Source: Opitutus sp. GAS368
GTDB lineage: Bacteria > Verrucomicrobiota > Verrucomicrobiia > Opitutales > Opitutaceae
Assembly: GCA_945861235.1 (NCBI GenBank)
Contig: CAMATV010000020.1
Location: 1 to 18,154 of the forward strand
Reading direction: 5' to 3'
Length of the DNA stretch: 18,154 bases
A model generated the notes under the pieces. It had not been told where the DNA came from. It ran no database searches and saw only the letters and a list, made by a program, of their open reading frames with translations. Below, one piece after another: positions 8,196-16,525 of the stretch. Each line of letters begins with the position of its first letter. The stretch's first letter is position 1. A program made the position numbers and the translations under genes.

Positions 8196-8222
8196 GCGGA
8201 GGACGCGGAGAGCGCGGAGAAA
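8196..8222 (+). repeat. 9-base-period degenerate repeat (three units), locus C
   Basis: GCGGAGGAC, GCGGAGAGC and GCGGAGAAA run in tandem, with a partial fourth unit gcggg after them. The core is RCGGA, as at 6343 and 8047. It lies 45 bases after the speA stop. Confidence 0.6.
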
Positions 8223-8266
8223 GCGGGCGGTGCGGCTGCGCGGCGTTGATCACACCCGGCGAAAAC

Positions 8267-10210
8267 CTACGTTTTTTTCTTCCGTCCCTGCTTCGGCTCG
8301 ATGTTCAGGTAGGTCTTGTTGAGCATTTGGCTCTCGTAGAGTTCGAGGAGGCGGACGCCTTCGCGGGGTTTCACGATGTCCTTGCGCGTGGCGGCGTCGA
8401 TCTGGGCCTTCATCTTTCGGCAGAGTTCTTCCTGCTGATATTGCACGCCCTCGAGGACGTCGGCGATCCGACTGCCGCTGAGGGCTTCCTCGACGTAGAA
8501 GCCGTTGGGTTCATCGTCTTCGAGGAAGACGTGGACCTCGTTGACACGCCCGAAGAGGTTGTGGAGGTCGCCCATGATATCCTGATACGCGCCCGTGAGG
8601 AAAACACCGAGGAAGTAGGGCTTGCCGTTGAGCGGGTGGAGCGTGATGTAGTCCTTCGTGTCCTGGAGATCGATGAACGAGGAGATTTTTCCGTCGGAGT
8701 CGCAGGTGATATCAGCGAGGATGGCGTTGACGGTGGGCCGTTCCTTCAGACGGTGGAGCGGGGCGACGGGGAAGAGCTGCTTGAGCGCCCAGTGGTCCAG
8801 CAGCGACTGGAAGACGGAGAAATTGCAGACGTATTGGTCGGCGAGGAGCTTGTTGAGATCGTGGAGCTCTTCGGGTTGGTAGCCGGTGTCGCGGCCTTCC
8901 TTGGCGATTTGTTCGCAGATCTGCCAATAGATCGATTCGGCGGCGGCGCGGTTTTCGAGGTCGAGGTAGCCGAGGTTGAAGAGTGAAAACGACTCCTCTT
9001 TTTTCTGCAGCGCGTCGTGAAAACGTTCCAAGCGGCCGAGTTTGCCCTTGTTCTTGAGCATCACCTCGAGATCGGTGACGACCTTGTGTTTCACCTTGGG
9101 CTGATGTTGTTGGCCGAGCGACTCATGTTTGTTGATACGCTCGAAGACTTCGACGACGAGCAGGGAGTGAGGGGCGACGATGGCACGGCCGGACTCGCTG
9201 ACGATGTCGGGCACGGCGACACCGGACTCGGTGCAGATGTCGCGGATATTGGAGACCACGTCGCGGGCGTATTCCTCCATCGAGTAGTTCATGGAGCTCT
9301 CAAAGTTCGTCCGGGAGCCATCGTAGTCGACGCCGAGACCGCCGCCGACGTCGAGGTAGCCCATGGGGAAGCCCATTTTGTCGAGCTGGCAATAGAAGCG
9401 GGTCGCTTCGACGACGGCGTTCTTGATCGTGATGATGTTCGGCACCTGTGAGCCGATGTGGAAGTGCACGAGGCGCAGGCAGGATTGGAGTTTGGCGGCG
9501 CGGAGCTTTTCGCAGGCGAAGAGAATTTCGGCGGTGTTGAGGCCGAACTTCGCGTTGTCGCCGGTGGACATCGCCCACTTGCCCTCGCCGCGGGTGAGCA
9601 GTTTGGCGCGGAAGCCGATCATGGGCTTCACGCCGACCTCTTGGGAAATCTTGATGATGTCGTCGATCTCGGAGAGCTGCTCGACGACGATGATGATCTT
9701 TTTGCCCAGTTTGCGACCGAGCAGGGCGAGGCGGATGTAGTCGTGGTCCTTGTAGCCGTTGCAAATGATGAGGCGCTGGGTGCCCTCGTGCATGGCGAGA
9801 GCGATCATGAGCTCGGGCTTCGAGCCGGCTTCGAGACCGTAGTTGAAGTCCTTGCCGGCGGCGACGATCTCGTCGACGACCTCGCGGAGCTGGTTGACCT
9901 TGATGGGGAAGACTCCGCGGTAGCTGCCTTTGTAGGCTTCCTCCTTGATGGCTTTGGCGAAGCAGGCGTTGATTTGGACCACGCGATGCCGGAGAAGATC
10001 TTGGAAACGGATCACCAACGGAGCTTTGAGGCCCATCCCGACGGCCTCATCGATGACGTCGAGGACGCGGATGCCGCGGCCATCGGCGAGGGGTTGGACG
10101 TTAACGAAGCCGGCGTCGTCAACCGAGATGTGGCCGGAGCCCCACCGCTTGAAACCGTAGTGTTCTTCGGACTTGGCGACCGACCAGGCGGAGGAGGATT
10201 TGTTTTTCAA
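8267..10210 (-). CDS. speA: Biosynthetic arginine decarboxylase
   Basis: SpeA is a PLP enzyme that converts arginine to agmatine and CO2, the first step of the agmatine route to putrescine and spermidine. The 647-residue length fits the family. The PLP lysine is K104 in FPIKVNQ; HFHIGSQ (249-255), the glycine-rich DVGGGLGVDYDG (287-298) that binds the PLP phosphate, and ESGRA (339-343) follow. C503 in ITCDSDG is the catalytic cysteine of the C-terminal barrel. The start appears to be TTG at 10210: an in-frame stop lies at 10235-10237, there is no ATG before residue 59, and family homology (HYGFKRWGSGHISV) begins at about residue 17. No Shine-Dalgarno sequence is visible. The gene is divergent from yajC, and the sugar kinase gene lies 262 bases downstream in the same direction. 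Confidence 0.95.
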   Translation of the reverse strand: MKNKSSSAWSVAKSEEHYGFKRWGSGHISVDDAGFVNVQPLADGRGIRVLDVIDEAVGMGLKAPLVIRFQDLLRHRVVQINACFAKAIKEEAYKGSYRGVFPIKVNQLREVVDEIVAAGKDFNYGLEAGSKPELMIALAMHEGTQRLIICNGYKDHDYIRLALLGRKLGKKIIIVVEQLSEIDDIIKISQEVGVKPMIGFRAKLLTRGEGKWAMSTGDNAKFGLNTAEILFACEKLRAAKLQSCLRLVHFHIGSQVPNIITIKNAVVEATRFYCQLDKMGFPMGYLDVGGGLGVDYDGSRTNFESSMNYSMEEYARDVVSNIRDICTESGVAVPDIVSESGRAIVAPHSLLVVEVFERINKHESLGQQHQPKVKHKVVTDLEVMLKNKGKLGRLERFHDALQKKEESFSLFNLGYLDLENRAAAESIYWQICEQIAKEGRDTGYQPEELHDLNKLLADQYVCNFSVFQSLLDHWALKQLFPVAPLHRLKERPTVNAILADITCDSDGKISSFIDLQDTKDYITLHPLNGKPYFLGVFLTGAYQDIMGDLHNLFGRVNEVHVFLEDDEPNGFYVEEALSGSRIADVLEGVQYQQEELCRKMKAQIDAATRKDIVKPREGVRLLELYESQMLNKTYLNIEPKQGRKKKT

Positions 10211-10305
10211 CGACGTGCGAGGGAGACGGGGGAGTTATGGCTTGCTTTCAAGAGAGTGGACTTAGTTAGATAGATGTTTTCTTTTTTCAAATCACTTAAC
10301 ACGCA
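10211..10305. promoter_or_regulatory. AT-rich divergent promoter region between speA and yajC
   Basis: These 95 bases are clearly richer in A and T than the surroundings and separate two divergent starts, so promoters in both directions are expected. For yajC, TTGCTT (10242-10247) with TTAGAT (10266-10271) at an 18-base spacing is a possible sigma-70-type pair, but the -10 match is weak. I could not choose boxes for speA. Confidence 0.5.
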
Positions 10306-10665
10306 ATGACGAAAATGTCCTCACTGATGACCTTACCCGAACTTTTAGCCGAATCCGCCGCACCGGCAGGTGGTCCCGGCGGTGGCGCAGGCTGGCAGAT
10401 TTTGGTTTTTTACGCGCTGATCGCCGGTGGTTTTTATTTCTTATTCATCGCGCCGCAGCGCAAAAAGCAGAAGGCGCTGGAGAAAATGCTCGCCGAGTTG
10501 GAATCCGGTGACGAGGTCATCACGACGGGCGGGATTTTTGGCGTGATTACGAATGTGAAGGACGACCGTTTCGTGGTGCGTATCGCCGAGAACACCAAGA
10601 TCGAAGTCGGCAAAGGCTTCATCCAGTCGGTCACCAAGAAGCCCGGAGCCTCTGACAAGAAATAA
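10306..10665 (+). CDS. yajC: Preprotein translocase subunit YajC
   Basis: YajC is a small inner-membrane partner of the SecDF complex. The 119-residue product has one membrane helix (about 30-48, WQILVFYALIAGGFYFLFI) followed at once by APQRKKQKALEKML, the basic cytoplasmic boundary typical of YajC. The soluble domain GDEVITTGGIFGVITNVKDD (68-87) is the family core. A Pro/Gly/Ala-rich segment precedes the helix. Three in-frame ATGs (10306, 10315, 10327) could start the gene and none has a Shine-Dalgarno sequence; all leave the helix intact, so the first is used. secDF follows 98 bases later in the same direction, the usual yajC-secD-secF order. Confidence 0.93.
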   Translation: MTKMSSLMTLPELLAESAAPAGGPGGGAGWQILVFYALIAGGFYFLFIAPQRKKQKALEKMLAELESGDEVITTGGIFGVITNVKDDRFVVRIAENTKIEVGKGFIQSVTKKPGASDKK

Positions 10666-10763
10666 TTTTTGTGCGACGGGTGACGCGCGTGGCCCGAGTG
10701 GCCGCGTGACATGCGTGACGTTTCCCGGCTCGCCCCATCCTTTTCAATAAACCCAAACGAACC

Positions 10764-13319
10764 ATGCTCAAACGCCACCTCTGGAAGATCGTCTTCTCCA
10801 TCGCCATCGCGGTGTGGGGGATTTCCGAACTCCTCCCCCTGCAAGATGCCCCGTCCTTCGCCCAGTTTGCGAAAGAACAAGCCACCGCCAAGCCGGCTGA
10901 TTTTGCGAAACTCGTCGATGAAGCGACCGCCCGGAAGAAGGCTGGAACTGCGGCGAGCGAGTTCGTCGCCCTCAAACAGATCGGCAAAGAGAAGAAGATC
11001 GACCTGTCGCAGTATTTCCCCGACGTCCGCCTCGAGGCGACGCTCAAGAATATCGAGAAGCGCAATAATATCCTCCTGAACGAACTGCTGCGTCGTTCGA
11101 AGGCGCGCCTTCAGCTCGGCCTCGACCTCAACGGCGGAGTAGCGTTCACCCTCGAGGTCGACGACAAGGCCGCGAAGGCTGACAATTTGCAGGATCAGAA
11201 GGAGAAGATCACGAAGGCGATCGAGATCATCCACACGCGTATCAATGCGTTTGGCGTGGCCGAGCCGATCATCCGTCAAATCGGCACGAATCGCATCGAG
11301 ATCCAGCTCCCGGGCCTCAACACCAAGGACAACCCCGAGGTGCTCGACGCTGTGAAAAAGCCGGCCCGTCTCGATTTCCGCGTGGTGCATCCGTCGCTTT
11401 CGCCCTCGGCTGGGGTGGAAACACCTCCCGGTTACGAAATCCTCACGCTCGATGACGAGGGGCGCAACGGCGAGAGCTACACCGAAGAAGTTTTCGTCCG
11501 CCGCATCCCCGAAATGTCCGGAGACAAGATTTCAAATTCCAGTGCCCGTCCCGACCTTTACGGCAAGCCCGAGGTCGTGATGAATTTCACCAAGGAAGGC
11601 CGCAAGCGGTTCGCGGAAGTCACCCGGTCCATCGCTGAAGGTGGTCAGCAGGGCGGTCGCACCGGTCGCCTCGCGATCGTGCTCGATGGAAAACTCTACT
11701 CCGCGCCGACCGTGAAGCAGGAGATCGACAGCGAGTCCGCGCAGATCAGCGGCGGCAACATGTCCGACCGCGAGGCGCTCAATCTGGCGAACATCCTGAA
11801 CAATCCGCTGGATCTTCCGCTCATCGTTAAGGAGCAATACGAAGTCGGACCGTCGCTCGCGAAGGACGCTGTGGACAGCGGCGTGCGTTCGGCGCTGATC
11901 GGCACCGCGTTGGTCGCGGCCTTCATGATTACTTTCTACACGACCGGCGGTCTGGTCGCGGTGGCGACGCTCGCGATCAATATTTTGATCATCCTCGGAA
12001 TCATGGCCAGCTTCGGTGCGACGATGACCCTGCCGGGTCTCGCCGGTATCGTTCTGACGATCGGTATGGCGGTCGATGCGAACATTCTGATCTTCGAGCG
12101 CATGCGCGAAGAACTCGAGGCCGGCAAGAGCTTGGCCGCCGCCAATGAGAGCGGATATTTCAAGGCGCTCTGGACGATTCTCGATGCTCACGCCGTGCAG
12201 CTGATCATCTGTGCGATTATGATCTGGCTCGGTCAGGGACCGATCAAGGGCTTCGGGGTTACTCTGGCGATCGGCGTCATTTCGACGCTCTTCTCGGTCC
12301 TCGTCACGGCTCACCTCGTGATGGAGATGCTCATCGAGTCCGGCTGGATGAAAAAGTTCACGATGAACCGCCTGTTGAAGAACATTAACGTGGACTTCAT
12401 TAAGTGGGGTAAGCCCGCATTCATCGGCTCCTGGCTCGTGGTGCTGCTGGGCGTCGGCGTCGTCATCTACAAGGGCAATGCGATCTACGGCATCGATTTT
12501 GCCGGCGGTGACGAGGTCCGGGTGGCCTTCAAGCAGAAACTCGACACGAGTAAGATCCGCGAAATCGCGAAAGCGAATGGAATGCCCGAGGTCAACGTGA
12601 CCTACGTGAGCGCGATCGGTGGCGCCAGTGAGACCCTTAAAATCGAGACGCCCGAGGGTAAAGCCGTAGTCCTCCTCGCGGCCCTCCAGAAAGCTTTTCC
12701 GGCGTCCGCGCTCGAGAAGGTTGGCGAAAATCATATCGGCGCCTCCATCGGGAGCGAAATTCAGTGGAACGCGCTCAAGGCGGTCGGTGTTTCGATGTTG
12801 GTCATTTTGCTCTACATCGCGTTTCGCTTCGAGTTCGGGTTCGGCGTCGGCGCCATGTTCTCCACGTTCCACGACGTCCTGATGACGATCGGTATCTTCG
12901 TGTTGTTCGGCCACCAGTTTTCCGCGCCGATGGTCGCGGCGATCCTGTGTATCGTGGGCTACTCGATGAACGAAACGGTCGTCGTGTTCGATCGTATCCG
13001 TGAGGAGTTGAAGAACAATCCGACCGGCTCGCTGCGTGATATCGTGAATCTTGCGATCAATAAAGTTTTTGCCCGCACGATCATGACGGCGTCCACGACC
13101 TTTTTGGCGGCGCTCGCGTTGTTCATCTTCGGCGGCGGCGTGCTGGCTGACATTTCGTTTACCTTCCTCGTCGGTATTGTCACCTCGACTTTCTCCGCGA
13201 TCTTCATCGCGGCGCAAGTGTTCTACTGGTGGCACAAGGGCGATCGGAAGCATGTTGAGGCGCACCAAGATGTCGCCCCGACCTACGAGTGGCAGGGTTC
13301 CAGCAAGGCATCCGAGTAA
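10764..13319 (+). CDS. secDF: Protein translocase subunit SecDF (fused SecD and SecF)
   Basis: SecDF uses the proton motive force to help pull exported proteins through SecYEG on the periplasmic side. The 851-residue product carries SecD and SecF in one chain. SecD marks are the first helix (about 8-24), GLDLNGG (119-125) opening the P1 head domain, DGKLYSAP (308-315), and the helix-4 motif GMAVDANILIFERMREE (434-450) with D438. SecF begins near residue 550; GIDFAGG (576-582) opens its periplasmic domain, then GYSMNETVVVFDRIREEL (732-749) and RTIMTAS (771-777). About twelve membrane helices are expected. Two family positions differ: a Glu (E737) replaces the usual Asp in GYSxND, and LDAHAVQL replaces the common DANxTTL at about 473-480. 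A strong terminator follows. The start at 10764 has only an A-rich leader. Confidence 0.96.
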   Translation: MLKRHLWKIVFSIAIAVWGISELLPLQDAPSFAQFAKEQATAKPADFAKLVDEATARKKAGTAASEFVALKQIGKEKKIDLSQYFPDVRLEATLKNIEKRNNILLNELLRRSKARLQLGLDLNGGVAFTLEVDDKAAKADNLQDQKEKITKAIEIIHTRINAFGVAEPIIRQIGTNRIEIQLPGLNTKDNPEVLDAVKKPARLDFRVVHPSLSPSAGVETPPGYEILTLDDEGRNGESYTEEVFVRRIPEMSGDKISNSSARPDLYGKPEVVMNFTKEGRKRFAEVTRSIAEGGQQGGRTGRLAIVLDGKLYSAPTVKQEIDSESAQISGGNMSDREALNLANILNNPLDLPLIVKEQYEVGPSLAKDAVDSGVRSALIGTALVAAFMITFYTTGGLVAVATLAINILIILGIMASFGATMTLPGLAGIVLTIGMAVDANILIFERMREELEAGKSLAAANESGYFKALWTILDAHAVQLIICAIMIWLGQGPIKGFGVTLAIGVISTLFSVLVTAHLVMEMLIESGWMKKFTMNRLLKNINVDFIKWGKPAFIGSWLVVLLGVGVVIYKGNAIYGIDFAGGDEVRVAFKQKLDTSKIREIAKANGMPEVNVTYVSAIGGASETLKIETPEGKAVVLLAALQKAFPASALEKVGENHIGASIGSEIQWNALKAVGVSMLVILLYIAFRFEFGFGVGAMFSTFHDVLMTIGIFVLFGHQFSAPMVAAILCIVGYSMNETVVVFDRIREELKNNPTGSLRDIVNLAINKVFARTIMTASTTFLAALALFIFGGGVLADISFTFLVGIVTSTFSAIFIAAQVFYWWHKGDRKHVEAHQDVAPTYEWQGSSKASE

Positions 13320-13332
13320 GTGGCGGCAAGCA

Positions 13333-13360
13333 GAGCCCGATCTAAACATCGGGCTCTTTT
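13333..13360 (+). terminator. Rho-independent terminator after secDF
   Basis: A perfect 9-base stem, gagcccgat (13333-13341) and atcgggctc (13348-13356), with the six-base loop ctaaac is followed by tttt. It begins 14 bases after the secDF stop. Confidence 0.9.
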
Positions 13361-13364
13361 CCTT

Positions 13365-13396
13365 GGCAGCCGCGCGCTGAAGCCAGCGCGCCTGCC
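13365..13396 (+). other. GC-rich hairpin in the recJ leader
   Basis: ggcag (13365-13369) and gcgcgct (13372-13378) pair with agcgcgc (13385-13391) and ctgcc (13392-13396): twelve base pairs with one two-base bulge and the loop gaagcc. It ends 19 bases before the recJ ATG and lacks a T-tract, so it is distinct from the terminator just upstream. Confidence 0.5.
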
Positions 13397-13415
13397 CGGG
13401 GAAACCACCTAAGCG

Positions 13416-15137
13416 ATGCACTGGACTCATACGCCGCTCCTGGCTGGCGAGGTCGAGGCGCTGAGTAAAAGCGCTGGCATCAGCCGCGTTTTGGCTGAGC
13501 TGTTGCTGCGCGCGGGCCAGCGCGACGCGGTCGGCGCGGCCGCGTTTCTCGAGCCGACCCTGGCGTCGATCCATGACCCGTTTTTACTGCGCAACCTCGA
13601 AGCGGGTGCGACGCGCTTGCGCACCGCGATTGCCAAGCACGAGGAGGTCGTGGTGCTGGGCGATTACGATGTCGACGGCGTCAGCAGCACGGCCCTGCTG
13701 GTGATGGTGCTGCGGCGTTTTGGGCTGAAGCCGCGGTTTGTGGTGCCGCGCCGTTCGGCGGACGGCTATGGGCTGTCGCGCAGTGCGATCGATCGCGCGC
13801 TGGAGGGTGGCAAGCCGGATTTGTTTGTCGCCCTGGATTGCGGGACGAACTCGATTGAGGAGGTGGGCTACCTGCGCGGGCAGGGCATTGATGTGCTGGT
13901 GGTCGATCACCATCGTTCGCGCGAGCAAGTGCTGACCGAGGGGATTTTGATCAACCCGCATGTGGAGCCGGACGAGAGCAACGCGGATGCGCCGTGGCGA
14001 AATCTTTGCACGGTCGGTCTCGTGTTTAAGCTCTGCCATGGACTGCTCAAGCAGTTGCGCTTCGAGAACAACCCGATCGCGTTTGCTATCAAGCTGCGCG
14101 ATTATCTCGACCTCGTGGCGCTCGGGACGGTGGCCGATCTGGTGCCGCTCCAGGGTGAGAACCGGATTTTTGCGCGGCACGGGCTGCGGATTTTGCAGAC
14201 GACGAAACGGCCCGGGCTGCGGGCGCTCATGGCCGTGGCGGGCGTCCGCCCCGAGAATGGACTTACGCCGACTGATATTTCGTTTCGCTTGGGGCCGCGG
14301 ATCAACGCCAGCGGACGGCTCGCCGATGCGGCGCTTTCGGTGGAGCTGTTGATCAGTGACGATGCACAATTTTGCGAAAACACGGCGGAGCAATTGGACA
14401 CGTTTAACCGCGAGCGTCAGGATATCGAGCGTGGCATCACGGAGGAGGCGGAACGTCTGGTGGAGACGGAGTTTTTGGCCCTGCCGGGGATCGTGCTGTT
14501 CCACGAAGACTGGCACCCCGGTGTCGTCGGGATCGTGGCCGGGCGCGTCTCGCGCAAATACAACCGACCCTGCGTGGTGCTCGGCAACGACGGAGCTATG
14601 GCGAAAGGCTCCGGGCGCAGTGTCGACGGGGTGAATCTCGTGGAGGTGTTGGGCACGTGCTGTGAAAAATTGACGAGTTGGGGCGGTCATCCGATGGCGG
14701 TCGGGATTTCGCTGCCCAAGGTGCATCTCACCTCGTTTCGCGTCGCCTTCGCCGAGGCCGTGCGCGCCCATGCCGGGAGCGACATCGCGGAGGCGCAGCT
14801 AGCTCTGTCGGCCTGGCTGACGCCTGAGCAGATCAATGACCATTTGATGGACGAGCTGGATTTGTTGCATCCGTTTGGTCAGGCAAACCCTGAGCCCATT
14901 TTTGGCGTGCGTGGAGTGGTGCTGCGCGCGCGGCCGGAGATTTTCAAGGAGCACCATTTCCGTTTTCATTTTGAGGATGGGCGGGGCCGTCGCATGCATG
15001 GCGTCGCTTGGAAGATGGCGCACCGCCTGCCGCCCGTGGGTGTGCCCCTCGATTTCGCGGTCGATTTGAAATGGAATCATTTCAACCACCGGAAGCTGCT
15101 CCAGCTCGGGTTGAATGATTGGCGACAGTCGGTTTGA
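13416..15137 (+). CDS. recJ: Single-stranded-DNA-specific exonuclease RecJ
   Basis: RecJ degrades single-stranded DNA 5' to 3' in recombination and mismatch or base-excision repair. The 573-residue length fits. DHH-domain motifs are complete: GDYDVDG (82-88) with its metal-binding aspartates, ALDCGT with D141, VVDHHR with D164-H165-H166, and GTVADLVPL with D241. GPRINASGRL (293-302) is the usual linker motif. The DHHA1 domain has HPGVVGIVAGR (367-377), GSGRS (398-402) and SWGGHPMAVG (421-430). A C-terminal OB-fold region carries LLHPFGQANPEPIF (483-496). The ATG at 13416 follows a GC-rich hairpin and has no obvious Shine-Dalgarno sequence. It lies 96 bases after secDF, but the terminator between them points to a separate transcript. 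Confidence 0.95.
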   Translation: MHWTHTPLLAGEVEALSKSAGISRVLAELLLRAGQRDAVGAAAFLEPTLASIHDPFLLRNLEAGATRLRTAIAKHEEVVVLGDYDVDGVSSTALLVMVLRRFGLKPRFVVPRRSADGYGLSRSAIDRALEGGKPDLFVALDCGTNSIEEVGYLRGQGIDVLVVDHHRSREQVLTEGILINPHVEPDESNADAPWRNLCTVGLVFKLCHGLLKQLRFENNPIAFAIKLRDYLDLVALGTVADLVPLQGENRIFARHGLRILQTTKRPGLRALMAVAGVRPENGLTPTDISFRLGPRINASGRLADAALSVELLISDDAQFCENTAEQLDTFNRERQDIERGITEEAERLVETEFLALPGIVLFHEDWHPGVVGIVAGRVSRKYNRPCVVLGNDGAMAKGSGRSVDGVNLVEVLGTCCEKLTSWGGHPMAVGISLPKVHLTSFRVAFAEAVRAHAGSDIAEAQLALSAWLTPEQINDHLMDELDLLHPFGQANPEPIFGVRGVVLRARPEIFKEHHFRFHFEDGRGRRMHGVAWKMAHRLPPVGVPLDFAVDLKWNHFNHRKLLQLGLNDWRQSV

Positions 15138-15190
15138 AGGGGCGACGCGGAGGAGTGGCCGGTGGTGACGGCGAAGCCGCTGGCGCTGCC

Positions 15191-15287
15191 CGTTTGGGTT
15201 GCCTACGTCGACCGTCGGGCAACTCGTGCGCGTCAAACGAGTAAAAAACACCGAGGTGCGACGTGGGGGAGGGCTCTGATTTTTTAC
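15191..15287 (+). other. Nested inverted repeats between recJ and aroB
   Basis: Within the 200-base gap between recJ and the chosen aroB start, cgtttg (15191-15196) pairs with caaacg (15234-15239), enclosing gttgcc (15198-15203) and ggcaac (15218-15223). A separate 8-base repeat, gtaaaaaa (15241-15248) and ttttttac (15280-15287), follows directly. No standard terminator is recognisable. A second T-run lies just after at about 15291-15296. It could be a structured 3' end of the recJ transcript or an aroB leader. Confidence 0.35.
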
Positions 15288-15337
15288 AGGTTTTTTCGCC
15301 TGCTTAGCAGCCGCGGTTCTGCTCCGCTATGCGGTTC

Positions 15338-16423
15338 ATGGCAGAAACGCTGAAAATCAATCTCGCTGAACGCAGCTACGCGATCCACATCGCCGCGGAC
15401 TTGGGCTCGGAGGTGCGCCATGCAGTGACGCAGCGCGCAACCGCCGGGCGCAGAGTCGCGGTGTTGACCGATACGAATTTCGCCCAGGCGCAAAGCGCCG
15501 CTTTGCGTGCGATGTTTGGTGAGACGCCCGTGCTGATCGTCGAGCCGGGCGAGGGGAGCAAGTCGCTCGCCGGCCTCGGCCGCGTGCTGGATTTTCTCGC
15601 CGAGCATAAAATTGATCGTGGTGGCGCGCTCTTCGCGGTCGGCGGCGGCGTCATCGGCGACCTCGGGGGATTCGCCGCGGCGAGCTGGCTGCGCGGGATT
15701 GATTTTTTTCAGGTGCCGACGACGTTGCTCGCGATGGTCGACAGCTCGGTGGGCGGGAAAACCGGCATCAACCTCGCGGCAGGAAAAAATCTCGCCGGAG
15801 CCTTCCACCAACCGCGAGGCGTCTTCATTTCAACTAATTTGTTGGCCACCTTGCCGCCGCGGGAATTTTCCGCCGGGGCCGCCGAGGTGATCAAATACGG
15901 CCTGCTCGGCGACGCCGCGCTTTTCGACGACCTCGAAAAATCTCCGCTCACCGCCGCGAGCCCGACTCTCGCCGCGTTGATCCGCCGCTGCTGCGCGCTG
16001 AAGGCCCGCATTGTCGAGGCCGACGAACGCGAGACCGCGGCGGACGGTGGGCGCGCGCTGCTCAATCTCGGGCACACGTTCGGGCACGCGGTGGAGAATG
16101 CGGCGGGCTACGGGGAATATTTGCACGGCGAGGCGGTCGCGATCGGATTGTGCGCGGCGGCGCGGCTGTCGCATAAACTCGGTTACGTGACGGCGGCGGA
16201 AGTGGGGCGCGTCGAGCGCGTGGTGGCGGCTCATGCGCTGCCGGTGGGTTTGCGGGCACCGCTGGCTTTCACGGAATTGCACGCGGCGATGACCCGGGAT
16301 AAGAAGGTGCGCGCGGGTGGGCTGCGCATGGTCGTCTTGAAGCGACTGGGTGAAGCCGCGACCCAGGGTGAAATTTCGCCCGCGTTGATCGAGCAGAGTT
16401 TTCGCGAAGTCGGGGCGGCGTAA
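15338..16423 (+). CDS. aroB: 3-dehydroquinate synthase
   Basis: AroB converts DAHP to 3-dehydroquinate, the second step of the shikimate pathway to aromatic amino acids, using NAD and a metal. Counting from an earlier ATG at 15329, the NAD-binding segments are GEGSKSL (74-80), GGGVIGDLGGFAAASWLRG (105-123) and QVPTTLLAMVDSSVGGKTG (128-146). The metal ligands are E186 in EVIKYG, H249 in NLGHTFGH and H266 in LHGEAV. Length (361 residues from the chosen start) is normal. I prefer the ATG at 15338 because the family opening MAETLKINLAERSYAI begins there; the ATG at 15329 falls in the loop of a small hairpin (ccgc/gcgg). Neither has a Shine-Dalgarno sequence. The gene is not beside other aro genes. 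A hairpin with four T residues lies 37 bases after the stop. Confidence 0.95.
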   Translation: MAETLKINLAERSYAIHIAADLGSEVRHAVTQRATAGRRVAVLTDTNFAQAQSAALRAMFGETPVLIVEPGEGSKSLAGLGRVLDFLAEHKIDRGGALFAVGGGVIGDLGGFAAASWLRGIDFFQVPTTLLAMVDSSVGGKTGINLAAGKNLAGAFHQPRGVFISTNLLATLPPREFSAGAAEVIKYGLLGDAALFDDLEKSPLTAASPTLAALIRRCCALKARIVEADERETAADGGRALLNLGHTFGHAVENAAGYGEYLHGEAVAIGLCAAARLSHKLGYVTAAEVGRVERVVAAHALPVGLRAPLAFTELHAAMTRDKKVRAGGLRMVVLKRLGEAATQGEISPALIEQSFREVGAA

Positions 16424-16446
16424 TGGGGAAGGGGCGAGTCGCCTGG

Positions 16447-16508
16447 AGTGAGTCGCGGACAGCGGCACTAGCGCCGCTTTTCAAAATGCTCGCTACCCGC
16501 GACTCACT
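16447..16508. repeat. Nested palindromic element with a terminator-like core
   Basis: Outer arms agtgagtcgcgg (16447-16458) and ccgcgactcact (16497-16508) are perfect 12-base inverted copies. Inside lies agcggc (16461-16466) and gccgct (16473-16478) followed by tttt, which could terminate aroB. Further partial copies of the arm sequence (gagtcgc near 16437, actcactac near 16509) flank it. The whole fills the 102-base gap before the next gene. Confidence 0.55.
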
Positions 16509-16525
16509 ACTCACTACTTTTCGCC

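Noticed and set aside
9458..10273. A 271-codon open frame opposite speA
   Set aside because: It mirrors the codon bias of speA, and the protein is an acidic repeat-like chain with no motif.
11532..13574. A 680-codon open frame on the minus strand opposite secDF and the start of recJ
   Set aside because: It is antisense to secDF, crosses the terminator, and its product is Arg/Asp/His-rich without any recognisable domain.
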